The translations under genes and the position numbers were made by a program. This document shows positions 35,121-43,467 of a stretch of 64,000 nt of DNA, one piece after another. Within the stretch, counting starts at the first letter, position 1, and each line of letters opens with the position of its first letter. Source of the DNA: Nocardioides sp. R-C-SC26 (GTDB lineage Bacteria > Actinomycetota > Actinomycetes > Propionibacteriales > Nocardioidaceae); the NCBI RefSeq assembly GCF_021246465.1, contig NZ_JAHRHK010000012.1, forward strand, positions 41,508 to 105,507, written 5' to 3'. Below the pieces are notes generated by a model. That model did not search any database and had not been told where the DNA came from. It saw only the letters and a program-made list of their open reading frames with translations.

Positions 35121-36407
35121 TCAGTCGCGGGCCGCGATGAGCGCGCGACCGAGGTAGTCCTCGCTGTCGTCACGAACCCCGGGCAGGACGGCGTAGACCG
35201 CCGAACCGATCGTGCTGATCCACTGATTGAGTCGGTCGTTCTGTGCCAAGCGCTCCTGGATAGGCACGAACTGCGTCGGCAGATCGCGAGCGAAGGCGAT
35301 GAAGATCAACCCGCTGTCCTCGCCCGTGGGGCGATCCGGATCGGGCTGGGTGTAGTTGTAGCCCCGTCGATGGAAACGCTGCCGAGGGTCGTCGGTGCGT
35401 GCTCGCCGGATGTGTGCCGCCGGGTCGATGACAGGGAAGCCGACATCGTCGGTGGCGTCGAAGTCGGGTTCGTCGAACTCGGCTCCGCCGGTCAGGGGTG
35501 CGCCGTCGGCCAAACGTCGTCCGACCGCGAACTCCCGACCGGGCCGATCGACGCGATCCCAGGTGTCCAAGTCCATCCTGACGCGGCGCACCGCCATGAA
35601 CGTCCCGCCGGCGAACGCCGCCCCGTGGTCGTCGGCTTCGGCCCACACCAGGCCGGCAAAAGCCGGGTCGGCCTCGGTCGGATTCACCGTGCCGTCGACC
35701 TGGCCCATCAGGTTGCGCATGGTCTCGGTGCCGGGGACAGAGCCATGGGCGCGGCGGAAGCCGTCTTGGACCCACCGTGTCCGCGAGAACGCCCGAGAGT
35801 CCTTGAGCAGCATCCGGCGTGCATGCGCCACCGTCACGGCGTCGTCGGCGCAGATCTGGACCACGAGGTCGCTCTGCCCCCATCGTGGCAGGAGCCTGTC
35901 GGTGGCGAAGTGCGGCAGAGCGGTCAGGTCCAGGCGTCGTGCGGTGGGGATCAGCGTGGTGGCCACGCGCGGTCCGATGCCGACGGTGACCGTGAGACGT
36001 GCGGGAACCGTCGCCAGCTCCGGTTCGGTGTCGGCCAGGGCCCGCTGGCCGGCGGTGAGCCGGGCGATGTCGTCGCTGAGGACGCGCAGCAGCCGTGCCA
36101 GCGCCGGGCCGTCGACCTCGGGAAGCAGGTCGAGGCCGAGAAGAGAGAGATGGGCCTGCGGTGGGGTCGCGACGCCCGCCTGGTGAGCGCCGTGGAACGG
36201 GACGGTGCTCTGCCCGGCCGAGGGCGAGAGCACCGTCGCTCCCGTCGTGCGTCCAGCGATTGTCTCGGTCGCTGCGGCGGCCAAGGGCGCCGAACTCCAC
36301 CCGAGACCGGCACCGCCGAGGGCGGCGGCACCGGTCTGGAGGGGGCGGGGGCGGCCGGGGGCGCCCACGCCCGCGACATCGGCTCGATGGTCGCGGGCCG
36401 AGGTCAC
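35121..36407 (-). CDS. Dyp-type heme peroxidase
   Basis: A 428-residue heme peroxidase. GQVDGTVNPT carries the distal Asp of the GXXDG motif, and AAHIRRART contains the proximal heme His. In actinobacteria such enzymes (DtpA/EfeB) work in copper- or iron-dependent oxidation outside the cell. The first ~50 residues are Ala/Gly-rich, as in a signal peptide, but the expected twin-arginine pair is degenerate (GRPRPLQTG), so Tat export is uncertain. GTG 36407 overlaps the copper chaperone stop. Linkage to PCuAC resembles the Streptomyces ECuC/DtpA system. Confidence 0.92.
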   Translation of the reverse strand: MTSARDHRADVAGVGAPGRPRPLQTGAAALGGAGLGWSSAPLAAAATETIAGRTTGATVLSPSAGQSTVPFHGAHQAGVATPPQAHLSLLGLDLLPEVDGPALARLLRVLSDDIARLTAGQRALADTEPELATVPARLTVTVGIGPRVATTLIPTARRLDLTALPHFATDRLLPRWGQSDLVVQICADDAVTVAHARRMLLKDSRAFSRTRWVQDGFRRAHGSVPGTETMRNLMGQVDGTVNPTEADPAFAGLVWAEADDHGAAFAGGTFMAVRRVRMDLDTWDRVDRPGREFAVGRRLADGAPLTGGAEFDEPDFDATDDVGFPVIDPAAHIRRARTDDPRQRFHRRGYNYTQPDPDRPTGEDSGLIFIAFARDLPTQFVPIQERLAQNDRLNQWISTIGSAVYAVLPGVRDDSEDYLGRALIAARD

Positions 36408-37018
36408 GAGGAGCTGCCGTGGTCGCCGGAGTGCTCGCCGTCCATGTCGTGCGAGTCGCCCATGTCGCCCATGTACTCCTCGTCGGCGCCGTCGAACTCC
36501 TTGACGAGGGCGTCGATCTCCATCGTCGAGCCGTCGTCGAGGGTGAGCTTGATGATCACCGACTCGCCGGGCTCGACGGCGCGGGTCAGGTCCATGATCA
36601 TCAGGTGATCACCACCGGGCTCGAGCAGATGCTCGCCGCCCGGATCGATGGTGAAGCCGCCCTCCTTCTGGCGCATCTTCATCGTGCCGTCCGCCGCCAC
36701 GGTCTCGTGGAGCTCCATCGAGGTGGTGATGTCGCTCGAGGCGCCGACGATCGTGATCGGCGCGTCGCTGGAGTTCACCAGGGTGCCGAAGGCAGCCGTC
36801 ATGCCCGACTCGGCGGCCTTGACATAGGGGTCGGTGACGCTCAGCGCGGCCGACTCGGGCGCTCGGGAGGAGGTGTCGGTGCTGCTGGACTCCTCCGAGC
36901 CCGCCGTGCTCGGGGCGGGCGCGTCATCGGAACCGCACCCGGTGAGGACGGCGAGCCCGAGGGCTGCTGTGGCCAGAGCGGAGGTCGCGCGGGCGCGCGG
37001 GGAGAGAGTGATACGCAT
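36404..37018 (-). CDS. PCuAC copper chaperone lipoprotein
   Basis: A 204-residue extracytoplasmic Cu(I) chaperone for cytochrome oxidase maturation. The signal peptide has the lipobox LTGC near residue 28. The conserved ligand pattern H-Mn-M-xn-HxM appears as MELHET, MKMRQKEGG and GDHLMIMDL. A His/Met-rich tail (MGDMGDSHDMDGEHSGDHG) could bind more copper. ATG 37018. It overlaps the DyP gene by 4 bp and lies 65 bp after the His-rich membrane protein gene. Confidence 0.94.
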   Translation of the reverse strand: MRITLSPRARATSALATAALGLAVLTGCGSDDAPAPSTAGSEESSSTDTSSRAPESAALSVTDPYVKAAESGMTAAFGTLVNSSDAPITIVGASSDITTSMELHETVAADGTMKMRQKEGGFTIDPGGEHLLEPGGDHLMIMDLTRAVEPGESVIIKLTLDDGSTMEIDALVKEFDGADEEYMGDMGDSHDMDGEHSGDHGSSS

Positions 37019-37083
37019 GGTGGATCCTTCACGGGTTCAGTGCGCTGACAGCGCACGCGAGAGGCCCTGACGGGCCGACCCCG

Positions 37084-37635
37084 TCAGGGAAGTGGGAGAA
37101 CGCGCAAGGACGCAGGCGGGCCGCGGATGCCGGCCGTGACGAACGATGCCCGGGTGATCGGTCCGTGTCGGTCCGTCCGGGCGTGTGAGGTGTCCGCGAT
37201 CGGGATCAGGATCGGCCTGGGGAGGCGCGGCAGCAGCCAGCGCACGGCTTGGGCGACGACGCGGAGGAGTGCCTGCTCGGCCCCGGCCGCCGCGATCGCC
37301 GTCACTGCAGCGATCGTCACGTGGCCCAGCAGCATGGCCCCGCCGCCGTACGGGTCTGCCGTGGTGTGGTGGTGGCCACCTGAACTGGCCAGGAGCAGGT
37401 GGCCGGAGCCCTGCACCGCGAGAGCCCCGGCCGCGGCCGCGGGCAGGCTCGGCCGCCACTGCGCGAGCCCGGCTGCGACGCCGAGGCCGATCCCGATCAG
37501 GATCAGCAGCGTCGCAGGGGACGGCTGGTGACCCGAGACGAGGCCGTGCGCCGCCCACGCGCCGAAGCCGCTGATGGACCCCGACACCATGGCGCGAGCA
37601 CTCCGCCAGCGGCGGTAGGTCTCACGGCTCGACAC
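37084..37635 (-). CDS. His-rich membrane protein, first of two paralogues
   Basis: A 183-residue protein of unknown function with about four hydrophobic segments (about 15-35, 42-60, 65-80, 98-120). The loop after AVQGSGHLLLASS holds GGHHHTTADPYGGG, a plausible Cu/Zn-binding site. A basic tail ends with GIRGPP. It shares layout, the AVQG-HLxLA-HHH segment and the RGPP ending with the protein at 38761. It is first in the PCuAC-DyP-DsbA-VKOR-CopC-CopD operon, so a role in copper handling is likely but inferred. Confidence 0.75.
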   Translation of the reverse strand: MSSRETYRRWRSARAMVSGSISGFGAWAAHGLVSGHQPSPATLLILIGIGLGVAAGLAQWRPSLPAAAAGALAVQGSGHLLLASSGGHHHTTADPYGGGAMLLGHVTIAAVTAIAAAGAEQALLRVVAQAVRWLLPRLPRPILIPIADTSHARTDRHGPITRASFVTAGIRGPPASLRVLPLP

Positions 37636-37741
37636 GGTCCATCCTTCGCTCCTCGGCGCACTCGGCGCGGGAGATCAGCCTACGGGGTGGGCAGAGCGTC
37701 GAATGTCAGGCGTCCCTGTCACGAGCCTGTGGGCGCAGGGA

Positions 37742-38002
37742 TCAGGTCAGGCTCCGCTCCAGGGTGACGCACAGATCGCGGACGCACTCGTCGAGTGACT
37801 CACCGGTGGACGTGCTCAACAGCGCCAGGGTCAGCTCGGCGACGAGGAGCGCGCCACCGGCGAGCTCGGTGGGTTCGTCGAAGGAAGCCAACATCTCCCG
37901 GGCACCCGCGTGGTCGCCCCGTCCGCGCGCGGCGAGAGCGCCCGCCACACGCTGGGCGGCCTCGACGACCGGCGCGAGCTCAGCGGCGCGTGACGTGCTC
38001 AC
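37742..38002 (-). CDS. small protein translationally coupled to the superoxide dismutase
   Basis: An 86-residue mostly helical protein of unknown function without Cys, signal or known domain. GTG 38002 overlaps the sod stop by GTGA, and the product begins VSTSRAAELAPVVEAAQ. It is Ala/Leu/Glu-rich and looks like a soluble helical bundle. The overlap is the main support for its being real. Confidence 0.6.
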   Translation of the reverse strand: MSTSRAAELAPVVEAAQRVAGALAARGRGDHAGAREMLASFDEPTELAGGALLVAELTLALLSTSTGESLDECVRDLCVTLERSLT

Positions 38003-38619
38003 GCGATGAGGCCGGTCGTCTGGGTGCGGGCCTTCTCGAAGCGCTCGGCGACGTCGGCCCAGTTCACGATGTTCCACCACTGCTGGACGAAGGTGGCCTT
38101 GTCGTTGCGGTACTGCAGGTAGTAGGTGTGCTCCCACATGTCGAGCATCAGCAGCGGCACCATGCAGACCGGCACGTTCCCCTGGTGGTCGAAGTGCTGG
38201 ATGATGTAGGGCCGCTGGGCGAGCATGTCCCAGGTCAGGACGGACCATCCCGATCCCTGCACGCCGAGTGCGTTGGCCTGGAAGTGCGCGCGGAACTTGT
38301 CGAACCCGCCGAAGAAGTCCTCGATCATCTGCGCCAACTCTCCCTCGGGCTTGTCTCCGCCGTCGGGGGACATGTTGGGCCAGAACACCGAGTGATTCAC
38401 GTGCCCGCCGAGGTGGAAGGCGAGGTTCTTCTCCAGGGTCGAGAGGCTGCCGAAGGACTCCTTCTCGCGCGCCTCCGCGAGCTGCTCGACAGCGGTGTTG
38501 ATGCCGGAGACGTAGGCGTTGTGGTGCTTGGAGTGATGCAACTCCATGATCTCGCCGGAGATGTAGGGCTCCAGGGCTGCGTAGTCGTAGGGCAGTTCGG
38601 GCAGGGCGTAAGTCGACAT
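37999..38619 (-). CDS. Fe/Mn superoxide dismutase
   Basis: Dismutates superoxide in the cytosol. The 206-residue protein has the metal ligands His28, His75, Asp159 and His163 (SKHHNAY region, GGHVNHSVFW, LDMWEHTYYLQY). The GVQGSGWSVL segment resembles the iron-dependent mycobacterial SodA. ATG 38619 with GGAGCG upstream. A perfect Nur-type box 36 bp upstream suggests repression by nickel, the known logic of Streptomyces sodF when a Ni-SOD is also present. On that basis Fe is the likelier metal, but sequence alone does not settle it. Confidence 0.95.
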   Translation of the reverse strand: MSTYALPELPYDYAALEPYISGEIMELHHSKHHNAYVSGINTAVEQLAEAREKESFGSLSTLEKNLAFHLGGHVNHSVFWPNMSPDGGDKPEGELAQMIEDFFGGFDKFRAHFQANALGVQGSGWSVLTWDMLAQRPYIIQHFDHQGNVPVCMVPLLMLDMWEHTYYLQYRNDKATFVQQWWNIVNWADVAERFEKARTQTTGLIA

Positions 38620-38654
38620 CGGCGCTCCTTGCTGGGAAAGGGGAGTCGAGCGTA

Positions 38655-38671
38655 TTGCAAGTTATTTGCAA
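38655..38671. promoter_or_regulatory. Nur (nickel-responsive Fur-family) box upstream of sod
   Basis: TTGCAA-GTTAT-TTGCAA exactly fits the known Streptomyces Nur consensus tGCaa-N5-ttGCA. It lies 36 bp upstream of the superoxide dismutase start and 90 bp from the divergent membrane-protein gene. Known logic: Ni-bound Nur represses the Fe-SOD gene. Confidence 0.85.
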
Positions 38672-38760
38672 GAACCAATAAGACGCGAGACGACGTCCCG
38701 GCACTCCCGGAGCACTGCTACGGTGCGCCCGCCGTCCCGGAGCGGATGACAGGAGCACCG

Positions 38761-39333
38761 ATGTCGCGTCTGGGATCGCCTCGACCCGCAGGAACTGCGT
38801 CCTCGACCCGGATACGCGTGGCCCGCGGCTGCTGGACCGGTCTGGTCTCCGCAGCCGGCGCGGTTATCGCCCACGGTTACGCAGCGGGCGGCGACTTCTC
38901 GGGTGGCGCGTTCGTCGCCGTAGGCTTGATCACCGCCGTTGCGGTGGCCGTCTCGTGCGCCGTGGCCCGGCGGGTGAACTCGGGATGGGTGCCGGTCGTC
39001 GTGGCGCTCGCCGTTCAGGGTGCTGCGCATCTCGCGCTCGCCGGGGGATCGCACCACCATCCTTCGGGCCCGAACTCGGCGTCGACACTGATGTTGACGT
39101 TGCATCTCAGCGTCGCCGCGCTCGCCGCCGGGCTCGCGCTGGGCGGCGACCGGGTTTTGGTGAGGGCGGCGGCTGCGGCAGTGCTCTCCTGGCTCCACCG
39201 GGTGCGCTACGACGGCTCACCGCTGATCGCGGCTCCGCTGCGCGAGGTGCGTCCGCAGGTCTACCGCATCCACGCCTCCACTGGTGTCGTCACGTTGCGA
39301 GTGACGCGCGGCCCCCCGCGACGATCTCGCTGA
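38761..39333 (+). CDS. His-rich membrane protein, second paralogue
   Basis: A 190-residue protein of unknown function with about four hydrophobic segments. LAVQGAAHLALAGGSHHHPS carries a His triplet in the same place as in the protein at 37084, and it also ends in a basic RGPP tail. ATG 38761 has AGGAG 5 bp upstream, deciding against ATG 38746. It is divergent from sod and lies 169 bp before the PepSY gene. The duplication around sod suggests a shared metal-related role; this is inference. Confidence 0.72.
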   Translation: MSRLGSPRPAGTASSTRIRVARGCWTGLVSAAGAVIAHGYAAGGDFSGGAFVAVGLITAVAVAVSCAVARRVNSGWVPVVVALAVQGAAHLALAGGSHHHPSGPNSASTLMLTLHLSVAALAAGLALGGDRVLVRAAAAAVLSWLHRVRYDGSPLIAAPLREVRPQVYRIHASTGVVTLRVTRGPPRRSR

Positions 39334-39502
39334 CCTGCTTCGACGCACGCCGCCACCCCTCCACACGAGGTCGGTGGCCGAGACGTGCATATTCACCCGA
39401 CTCATCCGACCGTCGGCCGGCGCGAGCGCCCGGCGACGTCGGACACTTCACCGCGCCCGCGCGTGCGTGCTTCGCGCCGCCGTGGGCAGAAAGCGACACG
39501 AC

Positions 39503-41029
39503 ATGGCACTACTCGACGACGCCGCTCTCGCGGCACGCGATGCGTCCGGACCTACGGAGACGCGACGCGGCAAGCGCACCAACTGGTTCGCCGCCTTCTG
39601 GAGGTGGCACTTCTACGGCTCGATCATCGTCATCCCGGTGCTGCTGGTGCTCACCATCAGCGGCATGACCTACATGTTCCGCGCCCAGATCGACGACTGG
39701 ACCCATCCGGGTGTCCTGACCGTCTCGGCGCCCGCGGGCGGGGAGAGGCTGAGTCTCGCCGAGCAGGAGGAGGCCGTCCGCGCGGCCTTCCCCGATCGGA
39801 GCATCCTCTCAGTCACCGACAATCTCGAGGAGCGCGCGACGGTCTTCGTCACCGACCTCCACGGGGAGAGCCGCAATGTCTATATCGACCCGTTCCGTGC
39901 CGAGGTGACCGGTGACCTCGCACCGGATCAGCTCGTCTCGGACTGGGCTGAGCGCATCCACGGGACCCTGCTGATCGGCGACACCGGCGACCGCATCGTC
40001 GAACTCGGGGCGAGTTGGGCGATCGTCTTGACGATCACGGGCTTCATCATCTTCTTCCTCGGACGGCGGCCGCGTGCCGGTGCACGAGCCAAGGGCCTGC
40101 GCGGAGCGCGGCTTCGCGGCACGCATGCCGTGGTGGGCCTCCCGGTCGGCCTCGGCATCCTGCTGCTGGTGGTCTCCGGGTTGCCGTGGACCGGCGTCTG
40201 GGGCGAGAAGGCGCAGAACCTGGCCGCGGACAACGGCACCTCGTTCTGGGGGGCAGACCCGGGCGCGGAGTCGACGCTCGGCGACCTGATCGAGTCAGCG
40301 GACGGAAAGTCGGGTCCGGCGGGCTGGGCGGTCGCCAACGGACCGACCGCCGAGAGCGACCCGGGGGCGCTCGCGCCCTCGGGTGAGCCTTCGACCGGTG
40401 ATGAGGACTCGGGCCACGCCGGACACGGCTCGGGGGGTGCGGATCCGTCGCCGGAGTGGAGCGGCCCGACGGTCTCGATCGACGACGCGATCGCCGCAGC
40501 CGCACAGGTCGGTGCGCCAGGCCCCTACTTCGTCACCTACCCCGGCGACGAGCGCGGAGTGTTCAGTGTCTTCGGGTGGCAGTGGTCCAACAACGGGAAC
40601 CCGGCTGCATCCGATGTCACCCAGGAGCTCACCGTCCACGTCGACCAGTACTCCGGGAACGTCGTCGGAGAGTACGGCTACGACGACTACTCGGCGCTGG
40701 CCAAGACGGTCAGCCAGGGCATCGCGTTGCATGAGGGCCGCAGGTTCGGAGCGGTCAACACAGTGATGACCACGGTGTTCTGCCTGGCGGTGATCTTCAT
40801 GTGCATCTCCGGCCCGGTCATGTGGTGGCGTCGCCGCGGCACCGCCTCGGGGCTCGCGGCTCCGCGGGCCCGCCTGCCGATCTTCGGCAACTGGCTGCTG
40901 CTGATCGCCGTCGCCGCACTGGGTGTCTTCCTGCCGCTGTTCGGGATCTCGCTGATCGCGATCCTGCTGCTCGACCAGTTGGTGATCCGACGGGTACCGG
41001 CGATGTCGAGGTACTTCGCCAGCGCCTGA
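39503..41029 (+). CDS. PepSY-domain membrane protein
   Basis: A 508-residue membrane protein of the PepSY-associated TM type, which includes proteins linked to ferric-siderophore reduction or metal handling. About four or five helices: FYGSIIVIPVLLVLTISGM near 35, WAIVLTITGFIIFFLG, VGLPVGLGILLLVVSGLPW, then MTTVFCLAVIFMCISGPVMWWRRR and a C-terminal one. Between them lie extracytoplasmic PepSY modules and a GHAGHGSGG-containing acidic linker near 310. ATG 39503 is chosen; open frame further upstream has no conserved features. It may be co-transcribed with the His-rich protein. Confidence 0.88.
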   Translation: MALLDDAALAARDASGPTETRRGKRTNWFAAFWRWHFYGSIIVIPVLLVLTISGMTYMFRAQIDDWTHPGVLTVSAPAGGERLSLAEQEEAVRAAFPDRSILSVTDNLEERATVFVTDLHGESRNVYIDPFRAEVTGDLAPDQLVSDWAERIHGTLLIGDTGDRIVELGASWAIVLTITGFIIFFLGRRPRAGARAKGLRGARLRGTHAVVGLPVGLGILLLVVSGLPWTGVWGEKAQNLAADNGTSFWGADPGAESTLGDLIESADGKSGPAGWAVANGPTAESDPGALAPSGEPSTGDEDSGHAGHGSGGADPSPEWSGPTVSIDDAIAAAAQVGAPGPYFVTYPGDERGVFSVFGWQWSNNGNPAASDVTQELTVHVDQYSGNVVGEYGYDDYSALAKTVSQGIALHEGRRFGAVNTVMTTVFCLAVIFMCISGPVMWWRRRGTASGLAAPRARLPIFGNWLLLIAVAALGVFLPLFGISLIAILLLDQLVIRRVPAMSRYFASA

Positions 41030-41043
41030 GCCCAGGAAGATGC

Positions 41044-41081
41044 GGTGCGCAGGCGGGGCGAAACGGCGTCGCCTGCGCACC
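41044..41081 (+). terminator. strong stem-loop after the PepSY gene
   Basis: GGTGCGCAGGCG (41044-41055) pairs perfectly over 12 bp with CGCCTGCGCACC (41070-41081), loop 14 nt. It directly follows the PepSY stop and precedes the riboswitch. No U-run follows, so it may be an intrinsic terminator of the high-GC type or only a transcript end. Confidence 0.6.
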
Positions 41082-41149
41082 GGCTCACGTGGAGGGCTGG
41101 CGCCCATCCAGTGGCGGCGGAGTCGGCCGCCGGCGAGGCGCTGCTAGAT

Positions 41150-41345
41150 TGCGATCGCCGTGGTGCACGGGAAGCCGGTCTGATGCCGGCGCGGCCCTCG
41201 CCACTGTAGCCGTCGAGCACGGCGACCCCTGCGGTGCGAATCAGCGCGACGAGTCTGTCGGGCCGAGGAGCACCGGGCCACTGGGCGCGAGCCTGGGAAG
41301 GTCGGTCGTCGGGTGTTGACACGGAAGCCAGGAGACCGGCCACGG
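41150..41345 (+). ncRNA. cobalamin riboswitch, btu/cob operon
   Basis: Adenosylcobalamin-sensing leader. Conserved elements appear in order: GGTGCACGGGAAGCCGGT with ATGCCGG pairing, GGCCCTCGCCACTGTAGC, CCACTGGGCGCGAGCCTGGG with AAGG, and the B12 box AGCCAGGAGACCGGCC (41326-41341). The ribosome site GGAGG and ATG 41378 follow within 40 bp, so control is probably at translation initiation or by early termination. It heads the ten-gene operon up to cobK. Confidence 0.96.
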
Positions 41346-41377
41346 CGCACGTATCCACGAGGGTTTTGGAGGAATAC

Positions 41378-42421
41378 ATGCGCAGCCGACCCCTGCCGCT
41401 TTTCAGCACCACGTCCATCCGTCGCACCGGCCTGGGGATCGTCTCCCTCGCCACGGTCCTCGCTCTCGCCGGATGTGCTGGCGAGCCCGAGGCCGACAAG
41501 ACCGCGAGCGAGCCTGGTCAGTCCGGCGTGGCAGATGCCGCCTACCCGGTGACGATCGAGAGCTGCGGTCGCAGCACCACGCTCGACGCGCCACCGACGC
41601 GTGCGGTCACGCTCAACCAGGGCGCCACCGAGGTCGCCCTCGCTCTCGGCGTCGCAGACCAGATGGCGGGTACCGCCTACATCGACGACCAGGTGGCCGA
41701 CCAGTGGGCCGATGCCTACGCCGCCGTTCCGGTGCTCTCCGCGGAGTACCCGACCGGGGAGGAGTTCCTCGCCGCCGAGCCGGACTTCGCCTACGCCTCC
41801 TACGTGAGCGCCTTCGATCGTGAGGTCGCCGGAACCCAGGACGACCTCGAGGGCGACGGCATCGCGACCTACCTCTCGCCGTTCGGCTGCGAGGACAAGG
41901 AGCTGCGTCCGGCGCCGTCCTTCGACGCCGTGTGGGACGAGATCGACACCGTCGGTGCCGCCTTCGGTGTACCCGAGCGGGCTGCTGAGCTGCGCACCGC
42001 GCAGGAGGACGCACTCGCTGCCGTGGCCGACGAGGCGAGCGGCGAGGGCGTCACGGTGCTCTGGTACGACTCCGGTACGAAGACGCCGCTCGTGGGAGCC
42101 GGTGACGGTGGCCCGGGTCTGGTGATCGAGGCGACCGGCGCGGAGAACATCTTCGCCGACCTCGAGGGCAGCTGGGCCGACGGCAACTGGGAGGACGTCG
42201 TCGAGGCCGACCCCGACGTCATCGTCCTGGTCGACGCCGCCTGGGATGCCGCCTCCGCCAAGCGCGAGCACCTCGAGAACGACCCGGTGCTGAGCAAGCT
42301 GACCGCCGTCGCGCAGGGCCGTCTGATCACGATCGCCTACTCCGAGTCGACGCCCGGGGTGCGCATGGTCGACGGCGCCCGCCATCTGGCCGAGGGCATC
42401 GCGGCACTCGACCTCGGGTGA
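41378..42421 (+). CDS. btuF: ABC transporter substrate-binding lipoprotein, corrinoid uptake
   Basis: A 347-residue lipoprotein that likely captures cobalamin or corrinoid precursors. The signal peptide ends in the lipobox LALAGC. The body is a class III binding fold: RAVTLNQGATEVALALGV, the YPTGEEFLAAEPDFAYASY segment and a long interdomain helix. It is strictly under the cobalamin riboswitch and followed by permease and ATPase genes, which supports B12 rather than iron-siderophore uptake. ATG 41378 with GGAGG upstream. Confidence 0.9.
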   Translation: MRSRPLPLFSTTSIRRTGLGIVSLATVLALAGCAGEPEADKTASEPGQSGVADAAYPVTIESCGRSTTLDAPPTRAVTLNQGATEVALALGVADQMAGTAYIDDQVADQWADAYAAVPVLSAEYPTGEEFLAAEPDFAYASYVSAFDREVAGTQDDLEGDGIATYLSPFGCEDKELRPAPSFDAVWDEIDTVGAAFGVPERAAELRTAQEDALAAVADEASGEGVTVLWYDSGTKTPLVGAGDGGPGLVIEATGAENIFADLEGSWADGNWEDVVEADPDVIVLVDAAWDAASAKREHLENDPVLSKLTAVAQGRLITIAYSESTPGVRMVDGARHLAEGIAALDLG

Positions 42422-43467
42422 GTCGAGCTCTCGCCGTTCGGACGGCGCCGGTGGCCCTGGTGGTCGTCGCTGCGCTCGCGTTGTTCGCGAGCATGGCGGT
42501 GGCCCTGGGCATCGGCGCCGTCCGCGTACCCACCGCCGATGTCGTCGAGGTGGTGCTACGCAGGCTCAACGTCGGCGACTTCGACGTCCGCCTGCTCGAC
42601 GACCAGATCGTGTGGCAGCTGCGGGTGCCACGCGGACTCGGGGCCGCCGCGGTCGGTGCCGGGCTGGCGATCTGCGGTGTCGTGCTCCAGGCACTCACCC
42701 GCAACGACCTCGCCGACCCTTACCTGCTGGGCCTCTCCAGCGGGGCGGGCGTCGGCGCCGTCACGGTGATCGTGCTCGGCGTCTCCTTCGCGGGCTTCGT
42801 CGGCTCGACGGCGGTCACGGCGGCAGCACTCGTCGGCTCGCTCGCGGCCCTGCTCCTGGTGCTGGTGATCTCCGTGGGCCGCGGTGGCGAGCTGCCCCCG
42901 GCTCGCACCGTGCTCGCCGGCGTCGCCGTGGGCCAGGTCGCGACGGCCTACACCTCGCTCATCGTCATCGTCGACGGCGACAGCCATGCCGCACGCCGCG
43001 TGCTGGAGTGGACCCTCGGCTCGGTCGCCGGCCTGCGCTGGCCGAGCGCACTCGTGGTCACCGTCGTCGCCCTGCTCGGGGTGGTCTTCTTCAGCGCCCT
43101 CGCCGACCATCTCGATGCCTTCGCCTTCGGCGAGACCGCCGCGCGCTCGTTGGGAGTCGACGTCGTGCGCCTGCGGTGGGTGCTCCTCGTCGGGACGGCG
43201 TTCGTGACGGCCGTGCTGGTGGCCTACGCGGGGGCGATCGGCTTCGTCGGCCTGGTCGTGCCGCACATGGTGCGCGCGGTCGTCGGGCCGCGACATCGCC
43301 TGCTCCTGCCGCTCTCGGCACTCGTCGGTGCCACCCTGCTCGTGCTCGCCGACCTCGGCGCGCGCACCGTCGTCGAGGGCCAGGAGGTGCCGATCGGCGT
43401 CGTCACCGCGGTGATCGGTGCCCCCTTCTTCGCGGTCCTGCTGCGCCGTAGTCGGAGCGCGACGTGA
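42418..43467 (+). CDS. btuC: ABC transporter permease (FecCD/BtuC type)
   Basis: A 349-residue membrane protein with about ten helices. RVPRGLGAAAVGAGLAICGV, then LADPYLLGLSSGAGVGA and GFVGLVVPHMVRAVVGPRHR are the family hallmarks; the last contains the ATPase-coupling loop. GTG 42418 overlaps the binding-protein stop. It forms the channel of the corrinoid importer. Confidence 0.93.
   Translation: MSRALAVRTAPVALVVVAALALFASMAVALGIGAVRVPTADVVEVVLRRLNVGDFDVRLLDDQIVWQLRVPRGLGAAAVGAGLAICGVVLQALTRNDLADPYLLGLSSGAGVGAVTVIVLGVSFAGFVGSTAVTAAALVGSLAALLLVLVISVGRGGELPPARTVLAGVAVGQVATAYTSLIVIVDGDSHAARRVLEWTLGSVAGLRWPSALVVTVVALLGVVFFSALADHLDAFAFGETAARSLGVDVVRLRWVLLVGTAFVTAVLVAYAGAIGFVGLVVPHMVRAVVGPRHRLLLPLSALVGATLLVLADLGARTVVEGQEVPIGVVTAVIGAPFFAVLLRRSRSAT

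Noticed and set aside
39374-39502. An upstream-extended start for the PepSY protein
   Set aside because: The extra residues are Arg-rich without conserved features; ATG 39503 leads directly into the conserved N-terminal region.
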